This document shows, piece after piece, positions 1 to 8,348 of a stretch of 64,000 nt of DNA. Where the stretch lies: assembly GCF_001729965.1 (NCBI RefSeq), contig NZ_JRWK01000002.1, positions 89,654 to 153,653 on the forward strand, read 5' to 3'. The position numbers were made by a program, and so were the translations under genes. Origin of the DNA: Methanosphaera sp. WGK6. GTDB taxonomy: Archaea; Methanobacteriota; Methanobacteria; Methanobacteriales; Methanobacteriaceae. Below the pieces are notes generated by a model, which had not been told where the DNA came from, made no database searches, and worked only from the letters and a program-made list of their open reading frames with translations. Positions within the stretch are counted from its first letter, which is position 1. Each line of letters begins with the position of its first letter.

Positions 1-56
1 AAAAAAGAAGGCGGTTATAATAAAGTTAATAGTTTTCTATTTTTAAAACTAATCCC

Positions 57-629
57 TTAAAGTACTTTTGTTTTGATTGTTTCTACTTTTTTAAGTGGGT
101 ATATTTTTTTAGCTTCATGGTATATGCTGGATGCAAATTTACCTGAAATAATCTCTTTTACTAGTTCATCAAGGTTTTTCTCAGCAGCATTTTCTAAAAT
201 CATGTTTTGCATAGTTTCTCTGATAAGTCTTTGTTGTGAAGCTTTTGCTCTTTTCACAGTAATAGCTAACATATGTACATTAACTTTTTTACCATCTTTT
301 GTGGTAGCATTTGTGATGGTATCAATTCTACTTGTACCTCTTCTAATCATACTACGTACATAGTCTGTTGTTACTTTATGTCCTGTAAATATTGTGTGTG
401 CTACTTCTCCACTTACATGGTCTACTTCAAAGAATAATTTTACATACTGTCTACTGAAATCACCAGTAATTTCACGCATTGATGTTTCAATTTTACGACC
501 AACAAGCATTTCTGGTTCTTTTGCTGGACTTGTTCCTAAACTAGCTTCATCAAATTCTGCTGGTGCTAAAATTTCATACCAAATTTTTTCTTTCCAGGTG
601 TCACGTACTCGTCTTCTTGCTTTTGCCAT
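57..629 (-). CDS. rps3ae: 30S ribosomal protein S3Ae (eS1)
   Basis: This is the archaeal/eukaryotic small-subunit protein eS1, which sits at the mRNA exit platform of the 30S subunit. The 190-residue product opens with a basic segment (MAKARRRVRDTWKEK) followed by WYEILAP. It also contains GRKIETSMREITGD and the central RRGTSRID block, all typical of the family, and the length matches archaeal homologues. The start is preceded on the minus strand by GGAG and GTGAT stretches that can pair with the 16S 3' end. It is transcribed alone here, with a 414-bp spacer upstream. The function is certain from sequence similarity. Confidence 0.96.
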   Translation of the reverse strand: MAKARRRVRDTWKEKIWYEILAPAEFDEASLGTSPAKEPEMLVGRKIETSMREITGDFSRQYVKLFFEVDHVSGEVAHTIFTGHKVTTDYVRSMIRRGTSRIDTITNATTKDGKKVNVHMLAITVKRAKASQQRLIRETMQNMILENAAEKNLDELVKEIISGKFASSIYHEAKKIYPLKKVETIKTKVL

Positions 630-1043
630 TATATCACTTTCTCCATTTTTTTTTAATTAAATATTAGTTTTATTGTTACAGCAAATTCTTATAATCTTTA
701 TTAAATTCAGTGTAACATTACTTGATTTTAGGGGGTTATCTTTTTTTAAAATATTTTTTATTAGTACTAAATAAGTTTTTAAGGTTATAAAAATTTAAAT
801 CTATTGATTTGTAAAGTTCCGTCCAGTCTTACTGGTAAATAAAACAAGAATAGTTGTTTTTTATAAAAGAATTTAGATACTCATGACTTTAGTCATATTC
901 TATTATAATAATCTCTTAATATCAGATTATAAATTACCATAGACTTAGTCTATATACTTATTTATTATTATATTTTTTATATAATATAAACTTAATGAAA
1001 AAATAGTAAATGATAAAAGAATTAAATGGAAAGTAAATTTTAT
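630..1043. other. AT-rich spacer upstream of rps3ae with two dyads
   Basis: No ORF or RNA gene was recognised. The spacer lies between the start of rps3ae and the 3' end of the next minus-strand ORF, so it must contain the rps3ae promoter. It holds two short dyads with the same core: ATGACT-TT-AGTCAT at 883-896 and ATAGACT-T-AGTCTAT at 939-953. A small hairpin CCAGT-CTT-ACTGG lies at 823-835. The dyads could be protein-binding sites, but no binding protein can be named. Confidence 0.5.
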
Positions 1044-1913
1044 TTAGGAATTGATAGTATTTTGGATTAATTTATCTAAATTGTAATTGAACACGTCGTT
1101 ATTTCCTTCAACTTTTTGTTTTGTTATTTCTTCATCAATAATTTTTAATAAGTTTTCTAGTTTTCTAGTATCTTGATTTTTTTCGAGGTATGTATCTTCA
1201 AATAGTTTATTTTCACTATTTTTAATGATATCAAGGTATTTGGAATTCACATCATATGCTTTTGCATAAAGTAGTGATTTATTATTTTGACTTCCAGGTA
1301 ATGTTACAAGTTGTGAAAACGGTTCTATTTGAGTATATGTTAGAGTTGTAATTTCTGTATATGTTTCTATGAATTTATATAGGTAGTAATAAGTTATTGT
1401 GGGATTTTTTAGTTGTAATTTGTTGGTGAATAGATATAAATAACATTCATTGTAACCATTAAACATAATCCATGGTTTTATGTTGAATAGTTCTTTAATA
1501 GCCGTATTTACTTTTTTAACATCATGTATTATTGTTTTATCAGAACCTAAGTTTATGGATCTACGAATAAACATGAATTTTTGAATGTCATTTAAATTAA
1601 TAATTTCTTCTCGTATAATATCTGTGTTTTGTCTAAATCGGAATAATATTGAATTTTTTATTGCTTTTTTTTCGAATTTATTACTATCTAGTCTATTCCA
1701 TGAAAGTAATGATTCTTCAGAATCATAATCATATAAACTAATATAGAATTCATTTCTAGGATAATATTCATCTAATTTTTCTTTTAACTCATTAAGTGAT
1801 TTTATGTTAAAAGTTTCATAACCGTTCTTTGTTGTACCTATTGTTAAAAGTCTGTTAAATTTACTTCCATATAGGTATTCATATAATTCATGCCATTTAT
1901 TGTCTAGCTTCAT
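1044..1913 (-). CDS. Uncharacterised protein, possibly derived from the archaeo-eukaryotic primase fold
   Basis: I do not firmly recognise this 289-residue protein. It has no signal peptide or membrane segment and is rich in Asn, Lys and Ile like its AT-rich surroundings. An early segment ISLYDYDSE resembles the hhDhD motif I of archaeo-eukaryotic primases. A middle segment FNGYNECYLYLF resembles the G-x-x-x-H motif II region, with the His missing. A later segment TLPGSQNNKS resembles the R-x-PGS-x-N-K-x motif of primase-polymerases, with the Arg missing. If that reading is right, the active site is degenerate. The gene stands alone, flanked by 414-bp and 240-bp AT-rich spacers. It could equally be an unrelated lineage-specific protein. 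Confidence 0.6.
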   Translation of the reverse strand: MKLDNKWHELYEYLYGSKFNRLLTIGTTKNGYETFNIKSLNELKEKLDEYYPRNEFYISLYDYDSEESLLSWNRLDSNKFEKKAIKNSILFRFRQNTDIIREEIINLNDIQKFMFIRRSINLGSDKTIIHDVKKVNTAIKELFNIKPWIMFNGYNECYLYLFTNKLQLKNPTITYYYLYKFIETYTEITTLTYTQIEPFSQLVTLPGSQNNKSLLYAKAYDVNSKYLDIIKNSENKLFEDTYLEKNQDTRKLENLLKIIDEEITKQKVEGNNDVFNYNLDKLIQNTINS

Positions 1914-2153
1914 AAAGATTACTCTCCGTTTAATATCTTCAAAAATATCTTATGAATTATCCACTTAATTTTAATTTAATTTGAATTATTAAGTTGTATG
2001 TCAGTATATTGTATTTATTATAAATAAGATTTATCTATTATTCATTAAAATTCATTTAAGTTTTATTTATATTATTTTGAATTTTATTTGAGGAGTATTT
2101 TTTTAAATTAAAACTAGTTAGTATAAAAAGGAGAGGATAATTATATTATTTTA

Positions 2154-2498
2154 TTATAAAATAATATTTTCTTTTTTAGTTTCAGTTTTTATGAAATCAT
2201 CAAGTATGTCTTCAATTAAACCTTCACTTTCAATAATTTTAATACCCATTTCTTTAACTTCATTTTTAGCGACTAATCCTATTTTTTCACATATAACTAT
2301 GTCACAGTTTTTAATAGCATCTGCTGATTTTTCCCATTCTTCACCATTGGTTCCATGATCTTTTGAGGAGAAGATTACATTATTGTATTCAACATTATGT
2401 TTTTTTTCATCATAATTATATACAATAAAATACTCGCATATACCAAAGTGTTCTACTTTTTTTCCATTTTCTTTAACAGCTATTGCAATTTTTTTCAT
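2154..2498 (-). CDS. Dinitrogenase iron-molybdenum cofactor family (NifX/NafY-like) protein
   Basis: This small 114-residue protein is of the NifX/NifB-C-terminal family. Members bind or carry metal clusters; in non-nitrogen-fixers the role is generally unknown. The start KKIAIAVKENGKKVEHFG followed by the acidic CDIVICEKIG segment is the usual pattern (a beta strand, then a conserved HFG, then a Cys-containing turn). It lacks the NifB radical-SAM domain. It lies just downstream of the DUF116 Cys-rich membrane protein on the same strand (106 bp apart), and the two may be co-transcribed. The family call is good; the actual cluster or partner cannot be told. Confidence 0.8.
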   Translation of the reverse strand: MKKIAIAVKENGKKVEHFGICEYFIVYNYDEKKHNVEYNNVIFSSKDHGTNGEEWEKSADAIKNCDIVICEKIGLVAKNEVKEMGIKIIESEGLIEDILDDFIKTETKKENIIL

Positions 2499-2603
2499 GT
2501 AATGTTTCCTCTATTTAATTCTATTATTTAATTCTGTCATTACTATTTAATTAATTTAAGTTGATTATATGATATGGATTCATGTTAATTATTTGAGAAT
2601 ATT

Positions 2604-3260
2604 TTATTTAGTGTAACTTGTTTTTGGTTTAAGTATATTCATAAGATAAATAACTTCATCTTCATTAACCAGTGTATTAATACAACCATCATTTAATAAA
2701 TATATTCCTTGAACGGTATAGTTAGATAGTGCAGTCATAGCAGTATTTAAATCTAAGGGACAAGCAACACCAATCACACCTTTAAATTTTCTTATTTTTA
2801 TAACATGTTTAATAAAAGTAGAACCAGGTACAATATACATTCCAATTCCTTTTTCATCACTAATTTTTTTAAATGTACCAATAGAACATTTTCCACATTT
2901 AATACATTCTAAACCAGCATGTCCTAATTTTGCAGGACAATTCATTGCTCTTAAACAATGTGGTAAAACCATTATTACATCTTTGGCATCTAATTCTTTG
3001 AATTTTTTTTCATTTAATTTATTTCTTAAATCAATACTAATACGATCTATAATTAAATCATCAAATTGAAATTTCTGAAGTAAGTATTTTATGGATGGGT
3101 ATGTGAAATTCAATGTAAATAATAGAATTTTTGGGAAAATTAGCTTATTCTTACGTAATAAATAAATTCCTAAAATAATTGTGATAATTATGGCTATTAA
3201 AAGTATTATAATGCCTAATACAATTATTTCTCCAACTAATGTAAATATGTTTATATTCAT
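2604..3260 (-). CDS. DUF116 family protein with N-terminal membrane anchor and Cys cluster
   Basis: This is a 218-residue protein of the DUF116 (COG1852) family. Residues about 8-34 form one hydrophobic membrane segment. The C-terminal half holds the conserved cysteines in LPHCLRAMNCPAK, then CIKCGKCSIG, then GVACPLDL and a final Cys near NDGCINTL, which suggests an iron-sulfur cluster on the cytoplasmic side. A Shine-Dalgarno-like AAAGGAAT lies just before ATG. In methanogens DUF116 genes occur near cofactor or translation genes and their function is unknown. Here the neighbour is a NifX-like protein, which would fit metal-cluster handling, but that is inference. Confidence 0.85.
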   Translation of the reverse strand: MNINIFTLVGEIIVLGIIILLIAIIITIILGIYLLRKNKLIFPKILLFTLNFTYPSIKYLLQKFQFDDLIIDRISIDLRNKLNEKKFKELDAKDVIMVLPHCLRAMNCPAKLGHAGLECIKCGKCSIGTFKKISDEKGIGMYIVPGSTFIKHVIKIRKFKGVIGVACPLDLNTAMTALSNYTVQGIYLLNDGCINTLVNEDEVIYLMNILKPKTSYTK

Positions 3261-3649
3261 GTTATATTCCTTTAAACTGATTGTTTCATTTTTAACTATA
3301 ATATTTATATTACTTTTTTTCTTTTATGATTATTTTTATTTTCTAATTTTATTTTTAATTTTTATCATTTAATCAATTTAATTTAATATGTCATTTAATG
3401 TAATTATCATAACTTATTTTGTTTTAAAGTCGTTCAATATTTCTTATTTTGTAATTTAGTTCATTTTTATTATTTTTATTATTTTGAATATGGTTATCTA
3501 TAATAGAAATCTTTTTATTATGTAAAATAAATAAATATGATATACTATTCTAATAATAATATATTATTCTAAAATTTTTATTCAAAAAAGAATAATAACT
3601 AATTATAAGAATTATTAATTTAATTATAAAATATTTAAAGTTTAATAAG
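3261..3649. other. AT-rich divergent promoter region between the DUF116 gene and tsr3
   Basis: This 389-bp spacer is almost entirely A and T. It has long T-runs at the DUF116 side and a TATA-like stretch close to the tsr3 start. No ORF, RNA gene or long repeat is visible in it. Confidence 0.5.
3624..3638 (+). promoter_or_regulatory. TATA-like element of the tsr3-rpl40e unit
   Basis: The stretch TTATAAAATATTTAA lies with its 5' half about 23-26 nt before the tsr3 ATG, and no Shine-Dalgarno is seen between it and ATG. This spacing suggests a leaderless or nearly leaderless transcript. The genome is so AT-rich that chance matches are common. Confidence 0.4.
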
Positions 3650-4162
3650 ATGAAAATTGTAATTTATCACTCAAATGAGTGTGATCCAAAAAGATGCACC
3701 TCAATAAAACTAGAAAAGCAAGATAAAGTAAATATTACTCATAATATGAGAAAAATACCTTATAATGCAATAGTTTTGGATGCTGAAGCTAATAAATCTG
3801 TATCTCGGGAAGATAGGGATAAAATTACAAAATATGGATTATCGGCATTAGATTGTTCTTGGAATAAATTAAAAAAATCATCATTTAATTTTAAATCTAA
3901 GAAAAATCATAGGTTACTTCCATTTTTAGTAGCAGCTAATCCTGTAAATTATGGAAAACCTTGTATATTATCTACTGCTGAAGCATTAAGTGCTACACTG
4001 TATATTGTAGGTTACAAAGATGAAGCTTGTGATTTGATGAATTCATTTAAATGGGGGCCTCATTTCATAACACTTAATGAAAACTTATTAGAAGCGTATA
4101 GTGATGCAAAAAATAGTGCTGAACTTATTCAAGTACAAAATGAATTTTTAGGAGGAAAATAG
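3650..4162 (+). CDS. tsr3: 16S/18S rRNA aminocarboxypropyltransferase, Tsr3 family
   Basis: Tsr3 transfers the 3-amino-3-carboxypropyl group of S-adenosylmethionine to a hypermodified uridine in the small-subunit rRNA decoding region. The 170-residue product carries the family hallmarks: [11 protein letters not shown] near the N-terminus, LDCSWNKL at mid-protein, [15 protein letters not shown], and [15 protein letters not shown], which shape the trefoil-knot SAM site. Its length is usual for archaeal members. The stop is followed after one base by the rpl40e start, so the two form a translation-related operon. Confidence 0.93.
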   Translation: MKIVIYHSNECDPKRCTSIKLEKQDKVNITHNMRKIPYNAIVLDAEANKSVSREDRDKITKYGLSALDCSWNKLKKSSFNFKSKKNHRLLPFLVAANPVNYGKPCILSTAEALSATLYIVGYKDEACDLMNSFKWGPHFITLNENLLEAYSDAKNSAELIQVQNEFLGGK

Positions 4163-4163
4163 A

Positions 4164-4310
4164 ATGGCAAAATTTGAAGAAGCTGAAAATAGGATGTTTA
4201 ACATTAAAATTTGTTTAAAATGTAATGCAAGAAATCCTGCTACTGCAAAAACATGCAGAAAATGTGGATACAAAGGTTTAAGATACAAAGCAAAAGAGCC
4301 AAGAGGATAG
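4164..4310 (+). CDS. rpl40e: 50S ribosomal protein L40e
   Basis: This tiny 48-residue zinc-ribbon protein begins [17 protein letters not shown]. Four cysteines in [19 protein letters not shown] form a C4 zinc site, and it ends in the basic tail YKAKEPRG, matching archaeal L40e. The start is fixed by GGAGG at 4151-4155, which lies inside the end of tsr3, eight bases before ATG. It is co-transcribed with tsr3 with essentially no gap. A T-rich terminator follows. Confidence 0.95.
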   Translation: MAKFEEAENRMFNIKICLKCNARNPATAKTCRKCGYKGLRYKAKEPRG

Positions 4311-4661
4311 ATTAATTGAATTATTAATTAGTCTTACTCTTTTTTTATTTTTAAACAACTTTTTTTTTATTCAAAACTTAGTTATACATTCATTATTTAT
4401 CTAAAAATTATTTTATTATTTATTGGTGTTGATTTAGAAAAAAAATAATGTTTATGATTCTATTTTTAATAGGGTTAATTTATTTTTTTTGAAATATAGA
4501 TTATTATTGCACTGAATAAAATAAGAATTTGAATTTTTTCAAATAGTTATATGTGTTATTCTTATGTTTGATAATTTCTGCTAAAATAATAAATTATAGT
4601 AATTTGATAAATAATATTATATATTTTAGAATTTCATTAATTAAATAGTAGGTAAACTATC
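4311..4661. other. AT-rich spacer between rpl40e and the GGGP synthase gene
   Basis: This 351-bp spacer contains a terminator-like pair of T-runs just after rpl40e. The promoter of the downstream lipid gene must lie near its right end, where TATA-like ATATTATATATTTTAG precedes the gene. No ORF or structured RNA was recognised. Confidence 0.5.
4338..4368 (+). terminator. Poly-T transcription terminator after rpl40e
   Basis: Two T-runs of seven and nine bases (4340-4346 and 4360-4368) follow the rpl40e stop by about 30 bases. Archaeal RNA polymerase stops at such non-template T tracts without needing a hairpin. Confidence 0.5.
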
Positions 4662-5393
4662 ATGAATGTTGAAAATTTTCTGAATGAAACATTGAAAAAT
4701 CATAAATTACACTTAACTTTAATTGATCCTGATGAACAAACACCTGAACAAGCAGTTAAAATAGCAAAAGAAGCTAAAAGAGCTGAAACTGATGCTATTT
4801 TAGTTGGAGGTTCTATAACTAATCAAGAGGAATTAGATCTCACAGTTAAAGCATTAAAAGAAAATGTTGATTTACCTGTTTTATTATTTCCTGGTAATAT
4901 TAGTGGTGTTAGTAAATATGCTGATGCTTTATTATTTATGAGTTTATTAAATTCAACAAATCCTTATTGGATTACTGGTGCTCAAGCTTTATCTGCACCT
5001 GCTGTTAAAAAAATGGGTATTGAAACTATTCCTATGGGGTATTTGATTGTAGAACCAGGAGGTACTGTTGGTTGGGTTGGGGATGCAAAACCAATTCCAA
5101 GAAATAAATCTGATTTGGCAGTAGCATATTCTTTAGCTGCAGAATTTTTAGGAATGAGAGTAATTTATCTTGAAGCAGGTTCTGGAGCTGATACTCATAT
5201 ACCTTTAGATTTCATTATGAAAGTGAAAAAATTAACTAATTTAATTGTAATTGTGGGTGGTGGAATCAGAACAGCGGAAGATGCAAGAGAAGTTAAAGAA
5301 GCCGGTGCTGATATAATAATAACAGGTACTGTTGTTGAAGAAAGTAGTAATGTATATGAAAAAATTAAAGAATTGACTGATGCTATACATTAA
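4662..5393 (+). CDS. Geranylgeranylglyceryl phosphate synthase
   Basis: This enzyme joins geranylgeranyl diphosphate to sn-glycerol-1-phosphate, the first committed step of archaeal ether-lipid synthesis. The 243-residue protein is a PcrB/GGGPS-type TIM barrel. HLTLIDPDEQ (about residues 17-26) and AILVGGS (about 45-51) come early, followed by VLLFPGNISG, YLEAGSGAD, and the phosphate-binding VGGGIRT and GTVVEES near the C-terminus. Its length is normal. It stands as a single plus-strand gene, with an AGGT element before ATG. The assignment is firm, although family I and group II subtypes are not separated here. Confidence 0.94.
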   Translation: MNVENFLNETLKNHKLHLTLIDPDEQTPEQAVKIAKEAKRAETDAILVGGSITNQEELDLTVKALKENVDLPVLLFPGNISGVSKYADALLFMSLLNSTNPYWITGAQALSAPAVKKMGIETIPMGYLIVEPGGTVGWVGDAKPIPRNKSDLAVAYSLAAEFLGMRVIYLEAGSGADTHIPLDFIMKVKKLTNLIVIVGGGIRTAEDAREVKEAGADIIITGTVVEESSNVYEKIKELTDAIH

Positions 5394-5548
5394 GTACTAT
5401 TTTATTCTATTTTTCTATTTTTTTTAATTATTTCCTGATAATTTATTTTGATATTTAATTATGTTATATACAATAAATTAGATAATATAATATATTCTAA
5501 AAAACTATAACATAATACAATAATTTTTATTATTATATAAGGAGTTTA

Positions 5549-6157
5549 ATGATTATGAGTCAAGTTCATATTAGGGATTATGAAAGAATATCTGGAAAAT
5601 TAAAAATTTTATTTAAATTAGATAAAAGTCCTGTTGCAGTAAAATTATATAAATCAGAAAATGATGTAAAAAAAATATTACCTAAATTTGAAGATAAGGC
5701 AAAACACTGTCAATTAACTTATATTTCTGCACAAAATAAAAAATCATTTTATGCTACAGTAAATGAAGTGGATTGTAAAAGTGGGGCGGGTTCATTAGGT
5801 TTGCTTGATGTTCCTAATTTAAAAGTACCAAAAGCAGAACCTATTAATGAAGCAGTTGCATATGCACCATTAGAAAATGCAACATTTGAACCAGATGTGG
5901 TTATATTATATTGTAATGTAATGCAAGCATTTGATTTTATTACATTATATAGAAGATCCACTGGGAAAAGATTGCAACCTGATTTAGCAGGAACACAAGC
6001 ATTATGTTCTGAATCAGTAATAATACCTAAAGAAACTAAAAAACCAAATATATCCTTTGGTTGTCCGGGATCTAGAGCATTCAGTGATTTAAAAGAAGAT
6101 GAATTGATAATTTCTTTAACAGTTGATGATGCAGAAATAATATCTAATTTTGCCTAA
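5549..6157 (+). CDS. DUF169 family protein
   Basis: This 202-residue protein is of the DUF169 (COG2043) family, common in methanogens and anaerobes and of unknown function. Conserved features visible are SPVAVKLY near the N-terminus, the KHCQLTY cysteine, CKSGAGSLGL, the segment DVVILYCNVMQA, and FGCPGSRA near the end. The recurring Cys residues hint at a redox or metal role but no known cofactor motif is present. GGAG lies four bases before this ATG and ten bases before a second in-frame ATG at 5555, so the start could be two codons later. It converges with the next gene with only 13 bases between stops. Confidence 0.82.
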   Translation: MIMSQVHIRDYERISGKLKILFKLDKSPVAVKLYKSENDVKKILPKFEDKAKHCQLTYISAQNKKSFYATVNEVDCKSGAGSLGLLDVPNLKVPKAEPINEAVAYAPLENATFEPDVVILYCNVMQAFDFITLYRRSTGKRLQPDLAGTQALCSESVIIPKETKKPNISFGCPGSRAFSDLKEDELIISLTVDDAEIISNFA

Positions 6158-6170
6158 TTTTTCATTTTTT

Positions 6171-6833
6171 TTATTTTTCTAATTTATTTTTAATATACCT
6201 ATATTCATCATAATGATTAATATTCATTAGTTCTAATGTATTTTCTGAAGATACTCCGTAAAAATCAATATTGTCTAAAATCATTTTTCTAAGTATTGGA
6301 TTTAAATTGTTATTTTCATATTTTATATAATCATATAATAAGTTACCATAACAACAAAAAGGCATACCTAATCCTTCAGCACTATCTAATTTGCCTATTT
6401 TTCTTCTTGCAAGGATACTAATAGTTTTTTTAGGATTCTCACTATTGTTTAAAGTAGTTATTAAGTTATTTATTGTATTGGTGGATATTGTTGGTTGGTC
6501 CGCAGCCATAAATAAATAATTATTTTTTAGATCTTCTTTTAAACAGTTTTCAATTGTTTTAGATAAACCTACATTTATGTTGGGATTAATTTTAATCTGG
6601 ACTTTATCTAATAAATTATATTCTTCAATTAATGAGTAAATTTCATCTTTATAATGACCTAGGGCAATAATTACATTATTAATATTGGAGTTAAGGACAT
6701 TATTTAATGTATGAATTAGTATTGGTTTTTCATTAATTTCTAATTTTAATTTATGAATTGGTGTTTTATTTCTTTTTTTAAAATCATTTATCATTCTAGA
6801 ATTTTTTCCAGCCGCAGTTATAATAGCATTCAT
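6171..6833 (-). CDS. MobA-like nucleotidyltransferase
   Basis: This 220-residue protein has the nucleotidyltransferase fold of the MobA/MocA/GlmU group. The N-terminus MNAIITAAGKNSRM is the nucleotide-binding signature (usually AAGxGxRM/L), a conserved Lys follows in KTPIHKLKLEINEKPIL, and the metal-binding AADQPTIS motif is near residue 110. A conserved SAEGLGMPFCC follows. The substrate cannot be told: it may be a sugar-phosphate or molybdopterin-type acceptor. It is a single gene, convergent with the DUF169 gene. Confidence 0.78.
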   Translation of the reverse strand: MNAIITAAGKNSRMINDFKKRNKTPIHKLKLEINEKPILIHTLNNVLNSNINNVIIALGHYKDEIYSLIEEYNLLDKVQIKINPNINVGLSKTIENCLKEDLKNNYLFMAADQPTISTNTINNLITTLNNSENPKKTISILARRKIGKLDSAEGLGMPFCCYGNLLYDYIKYENNNLNPILRKMILDNIDFYGVSSENTLELMNINHYDEYRYIKNKLEK

Positions 6834-6913
6834 AAACTCATCTCTATTTATAAATTGAACTATGAATAATATAAAGTTCTCATATAAAAAAATAAAATAT
6901 TTGAAAAAGGGGG

Positions 6914-8137
6914 TTATTCAGAACTACTATTTGTATTATTTGTACTGTTAGTAATATCTGTTGTATTATCTGTTAGTTTATATATTTTGGTATATATTTG
7001 CGTGTCTCCACTGGATCCCGTGGTCCACATAACAATTTTTATTGGATAATCTAAATTGTTAGTTACTAATACATCTACTGTTGGTCTATAGCCATATAAA
7101 ACTGCTTCATCACCTGTAGTCATTCCAACAGGTATTGGACATCCTAACTCTAGTAATGCATTTCTCAAAGATCTTGCTGGAGGACATACTCCATGAGTAG
7201 CACTTCCAGATGCAGCTTCAGATTCAGCTATTGCTGTAAAAGATGCATTTTCTTTTCCATGGGCTGATGAATGTGCAGGTATAACTGTGTTATTCCAACC
7301 AGCTGCAAATGCCTTAGCATTGGCTGCTCTTGTTTCTGTGGGATATCCTGATAGATATTCAACAGTACTAACACTATTACTTACTTCTATTTCAGAAGCA
7401 TTATGTTCATATACAAGTACTGGTGCTCCTGAAGTGTAATTTCGCATATAGCCGTATGAATCATTACCAAAATTTTTAATTATGTTTTCTTTACCATAAA
7501 CATTTGCTCTATCATCACTAAAGTTACCTAAATAATAGTCTACAGCAATTTCAGAACCATTACTTGCAGAATCAAACCATGATTGTAATTCTGCTGCAGT
7601 AACATAATCTGTAGGGATAGAATCATTATTGATTTCACTTTTGGATAATGTTTTGATGGTTGTGTTATTTTGGACTAATGATATTGAATCTCCTGATTTA
7701 ATTGCAACAGTATAGGGTAACTTATAACCCCATATCATTGAATCAGCAGGTTTAACTAGTATTTTACCTTCATCATCCATTATAATTTTACCAGGACCTT
7801 CTAATTTACTAGAAATATGTCCATTTGCTGTTATGTATGAATTATTTTTAATAACATCTTTTGGAGCAGATCCTGTCATTAATGATAATAATACTGTTGT
7901 TATATCTCTATTTTTAAGAGGACGTAGTATATTTTCAGGATTTGATGCTAATGGAACTTTTCTCATGGTTCCAGTATTAATCAAAAGATCACCTGAAACA
8001 ACAGTAGTTCCGTTTTCAGCCATAATACTTGAAGTATCATGAGTATTTGCTGTAATTATATTACACATAAGACCTGATGCAATAACAGCTAAAATTAGAA
8101 TTCCAATAAATAAATAAGGATTATCATATTTGACCAA
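6914..8137 (-). CDS. Membrane-anchored extracellular protein with VanW-like C-terminus
   Basis: This 407-residue protein has one N-terminal hydrophobic segment (about residues 8-30), which should act as an uncleaved anchor with the rest outside. The C-terminal region GVCPPARSLRNALLELG...YGYRPTVDVLVTNNLDYPIKI resembles the VanW domain of bacterial surface proteins. The last about 20 residues are almost only Asn, Thr and Ser. The start is TTG: a GGAGG element lies at 8148-8152, ten bases upstream, an in-frame stop lies just before it, and there is no ATG near. VanW function is unknown, but it is linked to the cell envelope. The gene downstream of a Mur-ligase homologue on the same strand suggests cell-wall involvement, by inference. 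Confidence 0.7.
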   Translation of the reverse strand: MVKYDNPYLFIGILILAVIASGLMCNIITANTHDTSSIMAENGTTVVSGDLLINTGTMRKVPLASNPENILRPLKNRDITTVLLSLMTGSAPKDVIKNNSYITANGHISSKLEGPGKIIMDDEGKILVKPADSMIWGYKLPYTVAIKSGDSISLVQNNTTIKTLSKSEINNDSIPTDYVTAAELQSWFDSASNGSEIAVDYYLGNFSDDRANVYGKENIIKNFGNDSYGYMRNYTSGAPVLVYEHNASEIEVSNSVSTVEYLSGYPTETRAANAKAFAAGWNNTVIPAHSSAHGKENASFTAIAESEAASGSATHGVCPPARSLRNALLELGCPIPVGMTTGDEAVLYGYRPTVDVLVTNNLDYPIKIVMWTTGSSGDTQIYTKIYKLTDNTTDITNSTNNTNSSSE

Positions 8138-8348
8138 TGTTATTTAACCTCCTTTTAAGTTCGTAAAATGAAATTAAGTATTAAATTTAATTGTTAAAAT
8201 AGCTTTTAAATTTTATTAATAATTATAATTATTTATTTTATATTATATATTTTATTTCATTTAAATTAAACTAGGTTTATTGGGATTTATTTCTATAATA
8301 AGTTTTATTAAGATGATGTTTTTATAAAAATTAAAAAAATAAAGGTTA

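Noticed and set aside
6171..6833. Assignment of the nucleotidyltransferase as molybdenum-cofactor MobA
   Set aside because: Only the fold and nucleotide motif are visible; no molybdopterin genes are in the window, so the substrate was left open.
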